From positions 37,913 to 101,912 of the forward strand of contig JAIVJP010000284.1 in assembly GCA_020199975.1 (NCBI GenBank): a DNA stretch of 64,000 nucleotides. The letters are read 5' to 3'. Position numbers and translations under genes: made by a program. This stretch comes from Acidobacteriota bacterium (GTDB lineage: Bacteria; Acidobacteriota; Blastocatellia; Pyrinomonadales; Pyrinomonadaceae). The stretch's first letter is position 1; each line of letters begins with the position of its first letter. This document shows, in pieces, positions 34,305-43,606 of the stretch. The notes beneath the pieces are model-generated. The model was not told the DNA's origin. It did not search any database and worked only from the letters and a program-made list of their open reading frames with translations.

Positions 34305-36137
34305 GTGGGTGTTACGGTTGCCAATGGCATGGTCACTTTTGAATTTCTGGAAGCGAGGCTGCCAATTCCAGAAAGGTGGCTGGTGTTGATATCGTGCTTG
34401 CGCATCGCTATGGGCGCGGTTAGCATGCGGGTAATGACACGGACCCGCTGGTTTCTGCTTACGACCATTCTCGTACTTTTAATTCTTGGCAGTTGGCTCT
34501 GGTGGGTTGGCCCTCGGCCTGTTGACATGGCAACTTACGCGCCAGCAGATTCGCTTCTCTTTCTGGAATCGAACAATCCCGCCAACGTCGTGGAAACCTT
34601 GACCAGGACGGAAGCGTGGAAACTCGTTGACACTGTAGCGGGTAAACAAAGCCATGCGGCCAGCAGCGGCTGGGTAAAGAAGTTTGTCAGATGGACCGGG
34701 ATCGGGCCGACCAATTCCGTGATCTTTACACGAGCTCAACTGGCTGTGGTGGTAACGAATCTGGGTGTCGAACAAGACGAGGAAACCCTCACTGTCAAGC
34801 CGGAAGGCGCACTGTTGGTGGAGACGCACACGTCAGCAAGTCGCAGCAAACCTGAAGTCGAACGAGCCTTAAAGAAGTTCGCCGAGACGGCGTATGCCCA
34901 GCCCACTCAAAGGCGAACGACAATAGACGGTTTTGAGTTCATCGAATGGCTGGCGCCCAGTGGTAATCGTAAAGTTGTGGCTACAATTTCCGGAACGCTT
35001 GTGATTGTCGGAAATTCGGAAGCAGCGGTGCAGAAGGTTTTAGCCGTTGCTCTTGGGCGGCAGCCGAGTCTGAAAGGTGATGAAGAATTGCATCGACTAC
35101 GCGCGGACGTTCAGGCAGAACATGGGCTGGTGTTCGGCTACGTGCCCGCTGGAAACAGCGCTCGGTTGCTTTCGGTGGCAGTTCCCGTGCTTCTGGGGAG
35201 AGCACCGGGGAACAATGAATTTGAAAGACTTGTTAGCTCATCCTCAGCGAAGATAGTCGCGAGTCTGGGCTGGAGTTCCGTCCCAGTTAAGAATGGCGTC
35301 GAAGATCGCTACAGAATCAACCTTCAGCCTGCGATCGTGGCTAAACTCAAAGAAAGTTTTTCCTGTCAGCAGCCAGACCCAACTTCGCAGCCAATGCTGC
35401 CCGACAATTTCTCGTCCCTGACTTATTACTGGTTTCAAAATCCCGCGGTGGTATGGCAAGGGCTTAGAACCTCGGTGTCCTCTCAAGTCGACGCCCTCTC
35501 CGCGATATTGTTTTCGTCCTTATTAAGATCGGCTTTAATTTCGTATGGCATAAGTGATCCGGAGAAGTTTCTGAGTTTGGTCGATTCACCGGTGCTAACG
35601 TTGCGAATGGAACCTGAGTCACCCATGCTCATCGCAAAGATACGAGATCAAAGTTCAATGCGGGAACTGCTGACCAATGGCCTCGGGTTCCAACTAATCG
35701 ATCCGAAGCCAAACGTGGAAGAGTTCAAGAATCCCGAAGACGAGTTTGCTGCACGTTTTGTCAGCGGCTTTGTCGTTATTGGATCTCAGCCTGAGGTTGA
35801 TCGATACGCTGAAAAGGTATCTTCTGCTTTTTCCAAAAGGTCTGACATTCCACAAGGTCTCTCGCCCTTATCAAACCGAGCTTGCGTGTTAACTTTTGCG
35901 AATGATACAGACCGCGTTCGCGCATTTGTCTCGACCGTAGCCACGGCAACTGGCGCCTCGACTGGCTGGTCAGATCAATCAGAATACCTGCTAAGATCTT
36001 TGCCGTATTCAACTACTGAGACAACGCTGGAGGAGCGTGGCATCCAACGAATAACGCGATCGCCGCTTGGTCAATTTAGTACGCTCCTGCCGTTGGTTTT
36101 TCCGGCGAGAGCTGCGAACCGGAACTCTGGACGCTGA
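34305..36137 (+). CDS. Uncharacterised membrane-anchored protein (DUF3352-like pattern)
   Basis: Not recognised with certainty. Up to 610 aa; the ATG at 34434 (MTRTRWFLLTTIL) is the likelier start because a single membrane helix follows at once. After the helix, MATYAPADSLLFLESNNPA resembles the opening of DUF3352-type extracytoplasmic proteins (PAD-x-x-x-F-x-E). The rest is a soluble alpha/beta region with two related-looking halves: DGFEFIEWLAPSGNRKVVAT with VGNSEAAVQKVLAVA, and later DEFAARFVSGFVVIGSQPEV. This suggests an internal duplication. No metal or catalytic motif is seen. Co-directional with rdgB, 12 bases away. Confidence 0.7.
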   Translation: MGVTVANGMVTFEFLEARLPIPERWLVLISCLRIAMGAVSMRVMTRTRWFLLTTILVLLILGSWLWWVGPRPVDMATYAPADSLLFLESNNPANVVETLTRTEAWKLVDTVAGKQSHAASSGWVKKFVRWTGIGPTNSVIFTRAQLAVVVTNLGVEQDEETLTVKPEGALLVETHTSASRSKPEVERALKKFAETAYAQPTQRRTTIDGFEFIEWLAPSGNRKVVATISGTLVIVGNSEAAVQKVLAVALGRQPSLKGDEELHRLRADVQAEHGLVFGYVPAGNSARLLSVAVPVLLGRAPGNNEFERLVSSSSAKIVASLGWSSVPVKNGVEDRYRINLQPAIVAKLKESFSCQQPDPTSQPMLPDNFSSLTYYWFQNPAVVWQGLRTSVSSQVDALSAILFSSLLRSALISYGISDPEKFLSLVDSPVLTLRMEPESPMLIAKIRDQSSMRELLTNGLGFQLIDPKPNVEEFKNPEDEFAARFVSGFVVIGSQPEVDRYAEKVSSAFSKRSDIPQGLSPLSNRACVLTFANDTDRVRAFVSTVATATGASTGWSDQSEYLLRSLPYSTTETTLEERGIQRITRSPLGQFSTLLPLVFPARAANRNSGR

Positions 36138-36149
36138 TTGATCTGAATC

Positions 36150-36809
36150 ATGGATCGATATGAATTGTTAATCGCAACTCGCAATCCGGGAAAAATCGAA
36201 GAGCTGCGCGAGGCTTTCGCCATTTTGCCGCTGAGATTACGTACGCTTAATGAATTCGGAAACATTTCTGAGGTGCTCGAGGTTGGTGCAACATATGAGG
36301 AGAACGCAACGCTCAAGGCCATCGGCTACTCGCGCCAAACCGGCATCACAGCGCTGGCTGATGACTCGGGCCTCGAAGTAGATGCCTTGCAAGGCGGGCC
36401 GGGCGTGTTGTCGGCGCGCTTTCGGGGAAACAATCTGTTGGACGCTGAACGCACACAATCGTTGTTAGCAACTTTACAGGATGTTGGCCCACCACGACGC
36501 ACCGCCAGGTTCGTTTGCTGCATGGTCCTATACGGCCCGGTACCTTCGTCGCATCGAATGTCGGAAAGAAAAGTTTTGGCAGTGACGCAAGGCGTTTGTA
36601 GCGGTTCGTTGGCGATGAAGCCAAAAGGCACAGAAGGTTTTGGATTTGATCCAATATTTATTCCCGAGGGGTACAACGTGCCATTTGCCTCACTGGATCC
36701 AGCTATCAAAAGAAAGATAAGTCATCGAGCTCGCGCGGCTGCATTAATGCGGCAGCGGATGGAGCAGCAATTTACCTCCAACTTGACCGCAGGTAGAACC
36801 GCTTCATAG
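36150..36809 (+). CDS. rdgB: Non-canonical purine NTP pyrophosphatase (RdgB/HAM1)
   Basis: Hydrolyses dITP, ITP and XTP to monophosphates to keep deaminated purines out of DNA and RNA. 219 aa. Substrate-binding start LLIATRNPGKIEEL (5-18). Catalytic and Mg-binding ALADDSGLEVDALQGGPGV (about 69-87). FGFDPIFIPEGY (near 165), then KISHRARAAALM (near 190), which recognises the base. Slightly longer than E. coli RdgB owing to a loop at RTARFVCCMVLYGPVPSSHR. The gene ends 37 bases before tRNA-Pro. Confidence 0.96.
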   Translation: MDRYELLIATRNPGKIEELREAFAILPLRLRTLNEFGNISEVLEVGATYEENATLKAIGYSRQTGITALADDSGLEVDALQGGPGVLSARFRGNNLLDAERTQSLLATLQDVGPPRRTARFVCCMVLYGPVPSSHRMSERKVLAVTQGVCSGSLAMKPKGTEGFGFDPIFIPEGYNVPFASLDPAIKRKISHRARAAALMRQRMEQQFTSNLTAGRTAS

Positions 36810-36844
36810 AATGCGGACTGCCTTTCCTTAAGGTCGAATGCAAG

Positions 36845-36923
<79 letters not shown>

Positions 36924-36979
36924 AAAACCTCAAACATCAATAATTTAGAGCGGCACGACCTAACGGGCCTGTTTTTCCG

Positions 36980-37000
36980 TGTAGGCAATTTGTGACCACA
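36980..37000. mobile_element. Possible insertion-sequence end motif between tRNA repeats
   Basis: TGTAGGCAATTTGTGACCAC matches the 21-base motif at 63974 (TGTGGGAAATTTGTGACCAG) at 18 positions. Sequences starting TGT and ending GTGACCA are common at the termini of IS21- and IS481-like elements (general knowledge; not searched). Confidence 0.4.
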
Positions 37001-37116
37001 TTATCCAGCACGCAACATCTAGCGAACCGTAGCGCATGGGACGAACCGTGAAATCTGCAGAACTCCGCAGCCGCGGCAACCCTTGAAACTAGAAATGTTT
37101 GCGAAGCGACCGGTCA

Positions 37117-37166
37117 CTCGGTCTATGACCGAGAGGTCGGAGGTTTGAATCCTCTCGCCCCGACCA
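37117..37166 (+). pseudogene. tRNA-Pro 3'-half remnant
   Basis: Keeps the anticodon stem (CTCGG/CCGAG), extra arm, T arm and acceptor 3' strand with CCA. The anticodon loop is changed to TCTATGA and the 5' half (acceptor and D arm) is gone. It cannot fold as a tRNA. Confidence 0.8.
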
Positions 37167-37360
37167 TTCAACTGATCGACCTATGCTGGGGGTTGCCGCC
37201 GTATTTCGCTTGGGCCAATGTGGAAAGCTGCTAAGAACCTCACTCTTTTTTTGAAGCCGAGTTTTCTGCTATGGCGAGACCAGACTTTGTGGAAGCTCTT
37301 CATGGCCAGTTTCGACCGTTGCGCGACAGCCCCTGCTTTTCCGAGTTAAGAGTTGTACCC
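37167..37360. other. Gene-free stretch between tRNA remnant and hypE
   Basis: Together with 36924-37116 this makes a long region without a gene. I see no reading frame with family resemblance, only a short open stretch and a T-run (37245-37251). It lies just beyond the 3' end of the hydrogenase operon. Confidence 0.55.
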
Positions 37361-38503
37361 CTAACAAATCCGGGGTAGCTGTTCCCCCACCAGCATGTCG
37401 ACTATGCGCGTACCACCAAATCCAGTTTGCATGGCAACGATGCCCGCGGGCTGCTCCTTCACCATACCGATGATGCAGGCCTCCGAGCCGTAGACGTTCT
37501 GTCTCATGCGCGCGACGAGGCGCTCGGCGACGTCGGCAGAAACTATCGCAATGAGCTTTCCTTCATTTGCGACGTATAGGGGATCTAGACCAAGAATCTC
37601 GCAGGCGCCCTTCGCTTCTTCGCGAACAGGAACGAGAATTTCATCAATCTCGATGCAAACTTCCGAACTGAGCGCGATTTCGTTCAGCGTGGTTGCAGCA
37701 CCCCCTCGCGTCGGATCGCGCAAACAATGAAGAGAACCAAACGCTCCAGCGCTGCCAGCCTCGTCAAGCATATCCTGAACCAGTGCATTCAATGGTGCGG
37801 TATCGCTTTCTATGTCGGTCTCAAGTTCGAGTTCACCGCGGGCGATCATGATGGTGGTGCCGTGATCTCCAAGCGTGCCGCTAAGAATCACCTTGTCCCC
37901 TACTTGGGCGCAGGAGGCTGAGAGGTGAACAGGAGATTCAATCACTCCCACTCCTGAGGTATTAATGAAAATCTTGTCCACGCTTCCCTTTTGTACGACT
38001 TTGGTGTCGCCGGTCACAACCGCTACCCCCGCTTCCGCCGCCGCATCGCGCATCGACGAGAGTATTCGTTTCAAATCCTCAATGGAAAAACCCTCTTCGA
38101 GGATAAAGCCGGCAGAAAGGTAGAGCGGACGCGCGCCGCTCATCGCGAGGTCGTTTACGGTCCCATTAATGGCGAGTTTGCCGATGTCACCGCCGGGGAA
38201 GAAAATCGGATCAACGACGTACGAATCCGTCGTGAAAGCCACTCGGGCCTTCGGCTGGGCGAAATTACCCAAACCCGTTGTCCCACCATGGGTGAGGCCA
38301 ATTTCAAAGACAGCCTGGTCTTCCAGTTTTTCCAGCAGAGGATTGCGCAGGTATTCGAGAAAGAGACCTTCGATCAATTCGTGCATGGCCCGGCCACCGC
38401 TGCCGTGGGCCAGTGTGATCTGCGTGTCCCTGAACCTACGTTTGCGCCGCCGCGCCTTTTCGACTCTCTCAAAGAGAGGCGTTGGGCTGAGTACTTTCGA
38501 CAT
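37361..38503 (-). CDS. hypE: Hydrogenase maturation protein HypE
   Basis: Converts the carbamoyl group on its own C-terminal Cys to thiocyanate, the source of the CN ligands of the [NiFe] site. PurM-like fold. ATP-binding region ITLAHGSGGRAMHELIEGLF near the N terminus, FTTDSYVVDPIFFPGGDIGK, and the C-terminal tail ending LPRIC, with the essential terminal Cys. ATG at 38503, ten bases after the hypD stop, is preferred to the longer frame that would run back through hypD. 380 aa, normal for the family. Confidence 0.96.
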   Translation of the reverse strand: MSKVLSPTPLFERVEKARRRKRRFRDTQITLAHGSGGRAMHELIEGLFLEYLRNPLLEKLEDQAVFEIGLTHGGTTGLGNFAQPKARVAFTTDSYVVDPIFFPGGDIGKLAINGTVNDLAMSGARPLYLSAGFILEEGFSIEDLKRILSSMRDAAAEAGVAVVTGDTKVVQKGSVDKIFINTSGVGVIESPVHLSASCAQVGDKVILSGTLGDHGTTIMIARGELELETDIESDTAPLNALVQDMLDEAGSAGAFGSLHCLRDPTRGGAATTLNEIALSSEVCIEIDEILVPVREEAKGACEILGLDPLYVANEGKLIAIVSADVAERLVARMRQNVYGSEACIIGMVKEQPAGIVAMQTGFGGTRIVDMLVGEQLPRIC

Positions 38504-38513
38504 TAGTTTCTCG

Positions 38514-39641
38514 TCAAACCATGGGGGCTGCACTGGATCGCTCGGCAACCTTAGAGAGCCGGCCGAAATTGTAGTAAGCGGCGCAGGCTCCTTCCGACGA
38601 AACCATGCACGACCCGATCGGCGTCTCGGGCGTACACGCCGTACCAAATACTTTGCATTCCCACGGCTTCTTCACGCCCTTCAGAATTTCGCCACACTGG
38701 CACGCCTTTGGATCGGCAATCCGCAACCCCGGCACGCTGAACTTTAATTCGGCATCGAATGCGGAATATTTCGTTCGCAGGCGCATTCCGCTATGCGCGA
38801 TTGACCCCAGCCCGCGCCATTCGAAATAGTCGCGAGGCTCGAATACTTCAAAGAGGGCATCAAGCGCGCGTTTGTTACCATCGCGATTGACTACCCGCGC
38901 GTATTGGTTCTCCACTTCTGCGCGGCCTTCGACGATCTGTTTCACAATCATAAAAACTGACTGCAATATGTCGAGAGGCTCAAAGCCAGTAACGACGATT
39001 GGCTTGCCGTAGTCACGCGGAACGAAATCATAGCAACGCGTGCCAATCACGGTGCTGACGTGACCTGGACCAACAAAGCCATCCAGTCTCAAATCAGGAG
39101 AATCAAGCATGGCCTTTAATGCGGGAATGATCGTGATGTGGTTACAGAAAACACTGAAGTTACCAACCCTCTCTTTATGAGCCTGGAGTATCGTCATCGC
39201 GCTCGAAGGCGCGGTAGTTTCAAAACCAAGACCCAGAAAGACCACCTGCTTGTCCGGATTCTTTTTCGCGATCTTCAGCGCGTCGAGCGGCGAGTAGACC
39301 ATCCGCACGTCAGCGCCTGATGCCTTGGCGTCGAGCAAGCTGGTTTTAGAACCGGGCACGCGCATGGCATCGCCAAAGGTTGTGAAAATAACGTTTGGCT
39401 GCTGGGCGATGAAGATAGCATCGTCAACCCGACCCAACGGAATAACGCAGACGGGACAGCCTGGACCATGAATCATCTCAATGTTCCGTGGCAGCAGATC
39501 TTCGATGCCATACTTGAAGATCGTATGCGTGTGTCCGCCGCAAACCTCCATTACCTTCAGCGGCTGCGGGGTTAAGCGTTCGATTTGATCGGCAAGCTTT
39601 GAGGCCAGATCACCCTGTCTATATTCGTCTATGAACTTCAT
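38514..39641 (-). CDS. hypD: Hydrogenase maturation protein HypD
   Basis: Iron-sulfur scaffold that, with HypC, assembles the Fe(CN)2CO unit. 375 aa. Active-site and cluster Cys motifs are present: VCGGHTHTIFKYG (about 36-48), GPGCPVCVIPLG (about 65-76), GLGFETTAP, GFVGPGHVSTVIG, and the C-terminal cluster Cys set in ACQCGEILKGVKKPWECKVF and CTPETPIGSCMVSSEGACAA. It is preceded by an inverted repeat and followed closely by hypE. Confidence 0.97.
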   Translation of the reverse strand: MKFIDEYRQGDLASKLADQIERLTPQPLKVMEVCGGHTHTIFKYGIEDLLPRNIEMIHGPGCPVCVIPLGRVDDAIFIAQQPNVIFTTFGDAMRVPGSKTSLLDAKASGADVRMVYSPLDALKIAKKNPDKQVVFLGLGFETTAPSSAMTILQAHKERVGNFSVFCNHITIIPALKAMLDSPDLRLDGFVGPGHVSTVIGTRCYDFVPRDYGKPIVVTGFEPLDILQSVFMIVKQIVEGRAEVENQYARVVNRDGNKRALDALFEVFEPRDYFEWRGLGSIAHSGMRLRTKYSAFDAELKFSVPGLRIADPKACQCGEILKGVKKPWECKVFGTACTPETPIGSCMVSSEGACAAYYNFGRLSKVAERSSAAPMV

Positions 39642-39663
39642 CTTGCAACTTCCCAGAGAATAA

Positions 39664-39744
39664 TCCGTGGATTAACGCGGAAACAGGCGGATCAAAAAGG
39701 AATAGTTCTGTGCTCCATCCGCGTTCATCTGCGTTCATCCGCGG
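39664..39744. repeat. Inverted repeat with GCGTTCATC-type units
   Basis: Arms 39664-39693 (TCCGTGGATTAACGCGGAAA start) and 39715-39744 (CCATCCGCGTTCATCTGCGT start) are imperfect reverse complements with a 10-base period. It fills the hypD/SIS gap and reaches into the 3' end of the SIS gene, encoding its last residues. Confidence 0.8.
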
Positions 39745-40441
39745 CTGATACTTCTTCAACCAGCGACTTGTGCTGCAAAAACTCATGAACGAGGTCCCAC
39801 ATGATGTGATAGAGCGCAACGTGCGTCTCCTGTATCCGGTGAATGCTGGAAGTCGGCACAGTTAGGCAATAGTCCAGCAGGCCGCTCGCGCGCATCTCGA
39901 CCATCTTGCCGCCAGCGTCTCCGGCAAAACCCAGCGTGCCCAGCTTCATTCGCCGCGCAGTGATAAATGCATGCATCAGGTTTTCTGAGTTTCCACTTGT
40001 AGAAATTCCCAACAGCATATCGCCTTCGGACCCCAGCGCAATAATCTGCCGGCTGAATACATCATCGAAGCCCACATCATTGGCCACCGCAGTGACCATT
40101 GCCACGTCATTCGTCAGGCAAATAGTCGGAAGTGCTTTGCGCCCGACAGTGATCGGATGCATAAACTCTACTGCCACATGCTGAGCATCGGTGGCCGATC
40201 CGCCATTGCCACAAACTAGAAGTTTGCGCCCTCGATGAAACGCCCTAGCCAGATCAAGCGAGGCAGCAATGATCGTTTCTTTGTTTGCTTCAAAGAAACT
40301 CGTCTTTACTTCCACGCTCTCGCGAGCCTTCTCCAAAACCGAAAAGGCCAACTGCTTCTTTAGCTCCTCTGGCTGCTTCTGATCGTCGTGAAGAAACGGA
40401 TAGAAAGCGCGAGAGAAATTATCGACAACGGGTTTGCTCAT
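39725..40441 (-). CDS. SIS-domain sugar-phosphate isomerase-like protein (GmhA-like) in the hyp operon
   Basis: Cytosolic SIS-fold protein resembling sedoheptulose-7-phosphate isomerase. 238 aa. The phosphosugar-binding loop KLLVCGNGGSATDAQHVAVE (near 74-93) and GISTSGNSENLMHA (near 148-161) are intact; catalytic-type residues E (VEFMHP) and H (ETHVALYH) are present. It sits between hypC and hypD. Similar SIS genes are found in other group 1h hydrogenase loci (family knowledge), but no step of maturation is assigned to them. The last residues overlap a repeat. Confidence 0.88.
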   Translation of the reverse strand: MSKPVVDNFSRAFYPFLHDDQKQPEELKKQLAFSVLEKARESVEVKTSFFEANKETIIAASLDLARAFHRGRKLLVCGNGGSATDAQHVAVEFMHPITVGRKALPTICLTNDVAMVTAVANDVGFDDVFSRQIIALGSEGDMLLGISTSGNSENLMHAFITARRMKLGTLGFAGDAGGKMVEMRASGLLDYCLTVPTSSIHRIQETHVALYHIMWDLVHEFLQHKSLVEEVSAADERR

Positions 40442-40442
40442 A

Positions 40443-40709
40443 TCAGTCTATAACCGTCTTAAACTGCTCAAGCTCCGGGTCAAACTCTCCAATCTCTTTT
40501 AGCACACGCAACGTCTCTTCAGCTTCTTGCTCATCGACCTTGCTCATCGCGAACCCGACGTGAATCAACACGTAGTCGCCCACACGAACTTCACCTTCTT
40601 CCAGCATTCCGATGTTGACGTTACGCTTCACGCCGCCCACTTCGACCTTGGCGATACGATTCTCCTGATCGACGATTTCCACAATCTTGCCAGGTATTGC
40701 CAGACACAT
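40443..40709 (-). CDS. hypC: Hydrogenase assembly chaperone HypC
   Basis: Small chaperone that carries iron with CN/CO ligands from HypD to the large subunit. 88 aa. The essential N-terminal Cys is in MCLAIPGKIVEI, and VGDYVLIHVGFAMSKVDEQEAE is the family's second signature. ATG lies directly behind the hypF stop, whose last codons contain the GGGAGG ribosome site. Confidence 0.96.
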   Translation of the reverse strand: MCLAIPGKIVEIVDQENRIAKVEVGGVKRNVNIGMLEEGEVRVGDYVLIHVGFAMSKVDEQEAEETLRVLKEIGEFDPELEQFKTVID

Positions 40710-43010
40710 TTAACTAGTCCTCCCTGACTTGATTCGCGCATTAGCTATTGACGCCTGGCCCAGCGAGATGCCGCCATCGTTGGTCGGAACTCGAGTGTGA
40801 GTGGACACGTTAAAACCGGTGGTCCGCAACATCCGAGTCGTTTGGCGTAGCAGTAACATATTTTGAAACACTCCGCCGGATAACACGATCCGGTTTAGCT
40901 TTCGCTCTTCCCTGATTTTCTGAGCCATCGCAACAATCAGCCGAGCGACAGCGCCATGGAACCGTGCGGAAACAACTGCGGCCGAATTGCCGTTGAGCAG
41001 ATCTTCGACCGCACCACGAATCACCTGCCTAGCTTCGATGGTATTTTCCGGACCAATTTTGAATTCGTAGGCATCCGCGATGTCGCGCGCAGCGATGGCT
41101 TCCAGTTCAATCGCGGCCTGACCTTCGTAGTTAACTATTGATCTCACGCCGAGCAGGCTGGAAACAGCATCGAAGAGCCGGCCCATGCTGGATGTTTCCG
41201 GGCTGTTGGTGCGCGTCGCCACCATGCTGCGCAGCGCGGGCCAACAGCGCTCCTCCAGATCTTTGACGAAAGGCAAATCCAGATTCACAAAGTCGTCGCC
41301 GAAAGCATGTTGTAAGTAAACCGTGGCCATGCGCCACGTTTCTCGGATCGCTCTTGCGCCGCCCGGCATCGGGATATACGCCAAGTGCGCGATGCGTTCC
41401 GCTTCGACAAAATCCGCGACAAAGAATTCTCCGCCCCACATGCGGCCGTCGGTACCGAAGCCCAACCCGTCCATCGCTACCCCAATCACTTCTCCCTCAA
41501 TCTGGTTATCGGCCATGCAGCTCGCTATGTGCGCATGATGATGCTGAACTCCGATCTTCGTATGACCTTCGTCCAGCGAAAGCGCGTACTTGCTGGACAG
41601 ATAATCCGGATGAAGATCGTAAGCAACCGTGGCGGGTTCGAGATGAAAAAGTCTTTTGAAGTGCTCAATGCCCTCCGTGAATGAACGCATCGTTTCAAGG
41701 TTTTCCAAATCACCGATATGGTGGCTGACGAACGCGTAGTTATCCCTTGCCAGGCAAAATGTATTCTTCAACTCGGCGCCGCACGCCAGAACCGGGCGAA
41801 TAAACCTAAATCCCGTTCTAATTGGAGCCGGAGCATATCCCCTGGAACGGCGCAAGATCATCTCGCGGTTGTCATGAACACGGACTACTGAATCATCAGT
41901 GCGCATATGAATCCGGCGATCATGCAGCAGAAAGCGATCCGCAATCGAGCCCAGTCGCGTGATTGCCTGGGAATCGTCAAAACAAATCGGTTCATCCGAT
42001 ACGTTGCCGCTGGTCATAACTAACGGTCGATTCAGATCCTTGAGCAGCAAATGATGGAGGGGCGAATATGGCAACATGAACCCAAGCGAATTGACGCGGG
42101 GTGCGACCGCACTTGAAATTTTGCAATCCGGTCGCCTTTCCAGCAGGACAATGGGGCGGCGCTCCGATAACAATAACTCCTCTTCCTCTCTCGAGACGAC
42201 GCAATGCTCGCGAATAAGGCCAACCGACGCAGTCATCAGCGCAAACGGTTTGTCCTCCCGATACTTTCGTTGTCTTAGTCGTTCGACCGCCTCCGCATTC
42301 AGAGCGTCACAGGCTAAATGAAAACCACCGATTCCCTTGATCGCGAGAATAGCGCCCTTTAATAAAAGCGTTCGAGGTCGACTAACGACGTCTAAGGGCC
42401 CTTGACGTTTGGCTCCCTCATTTGATTCCAGCAAGTACAATTGTGGGCCGCAAGCCGTACACCCCGTCGGCTCCGCATGAAAGCGGCGATTCAGCGGATC
42501 TTCGTACTCAGCTCGGCACTCGGCGCACATCTCAAACTCGCGCATCGTCGTGCGCGCGCGGTCGTAGGGGATGTCTTCGATGATCGTGAAGCGTGGACCG
42601 CAGTTGGTGCAGTTAATGAAAGGATACTGGTAGCGCCGGTCATCCGGGTCAAACAGTTCTTTCAGGCAGTCGTCGCAAGTGCTAACGTCCGCCGAAATAG
42701 GAACAAACTGCTCTCCAGTTTGAGCATGATGAGCACTCTCCAGAATGACAAAGTCTGAGTAGTCGGCGGGGGTCAGGTTGTGATTGCATTCAACGGATTC
42801 AATAGTGGAAAGCGGCGGAGCATTTAACCGAAGGTCGCTAACAAATTTCTCAATCTCGCCGTGCGTTCCCTCAACTTCAATCAAAACGCCGGCTGTATTA
42901 TTCCGCACGCTTCCACGCAGTTGACGACGGCTGGCTTGCGAGTAAACGAAAGGCCGAAACCCTACGCCCTGCACAATGCCTCGCACTAGTATTTCAGAAC
43001 GGGTAATCAT
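40710..43010 (-). CDS. hypF: Carbamoyltransferase HypF
   Basis: Makes thiocarboxamide on HypE from carbamoyl phosphate and ATP. 766 aa with the full domain series. Acylphosphatase domain (1-90, VRGIVQGVGFRPFVYSQA). Two zinc fingers (about 107-185, CDDC...CTNC and CAEC...CTAC). YrdC-like domain (about 205-395, with KGIGGFHLACDA). Kae1/NodU-like C-terminal domain with HHHAHIASCMADN and VVLSGGVFQN-like IVLSGGVFQNMLLL. It starts 4 bases beyond a DUF1440-like gene and ends at hypC. Confidence 0.97.
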   Translation of the reverse strand: MITRSEILVRGIVQGVGFRPFVYSQASRRQLRGSVRNNTAGVLIEVEGTHGEIEKFVSDLRLNAPPLSTIESVECNHNLTPADYSDFVILESAHHAQTGEQFVPISADVSTCDDCLKELFDPDDRRYQYPFINCTNCGPRFTIIEDIPYDRARTTMREFEMCAECRAEYEDPLNRRFHAEPTGCTACGPQLYLLESNEGAKRQGPLDVVSRPRTLLLKGAILAIKGIGGFHLACDALNAEAVERLRQRKYREDKPFALMTASVGLIREHCVVSREEEELLLSERRPIVLLERRPDCKISSAVAPRVNSLGFMLPYSPLHHLLLKDLNRPLVMTSGNVSDEPICFDDSQAITRLGSIADRFLLHDRRIHMRTDDSVVRVHDNREMILRRSRGYAPAPIRTGFRFIRPVLACGAELKNTFCLARDNYAFVSHHIGDLENLETMRSFTEGIEHFKRLFHLEPATVAYDLHPDYLSSKYALSLDEGHTKIGVQHHHAHIASCMADNQIEGEVIGVAMDGLGFGTDGRMWGGEFFVADFVEAERIAHLAYIPMPGGARAIRETWRMATVYLQHAFGDDFVNLDLPFVKDLEERCWPALRSMVATRTNSPETSSMGRLFDAVSSLLGVRSIVNYEGQAAIELEAIAARDIADAYEFKIGPENTIEARQVIRGAVEDLLNGNSAAVVSARFHGAVARLIVAMAQKIREERKLNRIVLSGGVFQNMLLLRQTTRMLRTTGFNVSTHTRVPTNDGGISLGQASIANARIKSGRTS

Positions 43011-43013
43011 AGC

Positions 43014-43586
43014 TTAGAGCGCTTGTCGCACGCGGCGTCTTACGAGTTCAGTTGTGAATCCAAACACCAGGTGTGAAGCGAGAGCGTAAGCATGGATGGC
43101 AGGCGGATATTCTTTGGGTGACTTTGAAAGTCCAACCGCAGGAACGATGCCCTCGTCGGCAATAAGCCAGACAGCCACACCGAATGGGACGCCAACACCC
43201 ACCCTAATCGCCGGAATACTCTCCGCGGCAACTCCATAAAGCGCTCCCGACGTTATTCCCATCGCATAATGAAATGCAGTTCCGGCAATCTCCTTCTCAC
43301 GCTCACTGAGTTCCTGCCCTGACGTACCCACAGAGATGGCATTCGCAAGTCGTTCAGGAGCGTCATCCTCTTCGGAGTCCTTTTCCTCCGCCTTTAGTTC
43401 ACGTCCAATGCCCAATTCCGGAGAGCCTTGCTGCATGGATTGCGCTCCATGCGACCGGTCGGCGCTCCAAAGCAACTTGCTCAAAAACGCCTGAAACTGA
43501 TTCATCACTGCCGCCGCGACCAATCCTCCGACGGCCCCAGCCGCCAGACCCTTCAGCAGATCAGCTTCTCTTTTTCTTCTGGGCAT
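43014..43586 (-). CDS. DUF1440/YagU-like membrane protein in the hydrogenase operon
   Basis: Function unknown. ATG at 43586 preferred because the longer frame runs into the upstream gene. 190 aa: Arg/Lys-rich start, a membrane helix LKGLAAGAVGGLVAAAVMNQ (about 10-30), an acidic loop (KAEEKDSEEDDAPERL), then three more hydrophobic stretches: AGTAFHYAMGITSGALYG, RVGVGVPFGVAVWLIADEG and YALASHLVFGFTTELVRR. The pattern with His in FHYAMG and ASHLVFG resembles DUF1440 inner-membrane proteins. Position between the electron-transfer gene group and hypF suggests a conserved accessory. Confidence 0.7.
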   Translation of the reverse strand: MPRRKREADLLKGLAAGAVGGLVAAAVMNQFQAFLSKLLWSADRSHGAQSMQQGSPELGIGRELKAEEKDSEEDDAPERLANAISVGTSGQELSEREKEIAGTAFHYAMGITSGALYGVAAESIPAIRVGVGVPFGVAVWLIADEGIVPAVGLSKSPKEYPPAIHAYALASHLVFGFTTELVRRRVRQAL

Positions 43587-43606
43587 TGTCTCTTTCTGTC
43601 TAGTTG

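Noticed and set aside
38504..38647. 48-residue N-terminal extension of HypE
   Set aside because: It would overlap hypD. HypE proteins begin near the internal Met at 38503.
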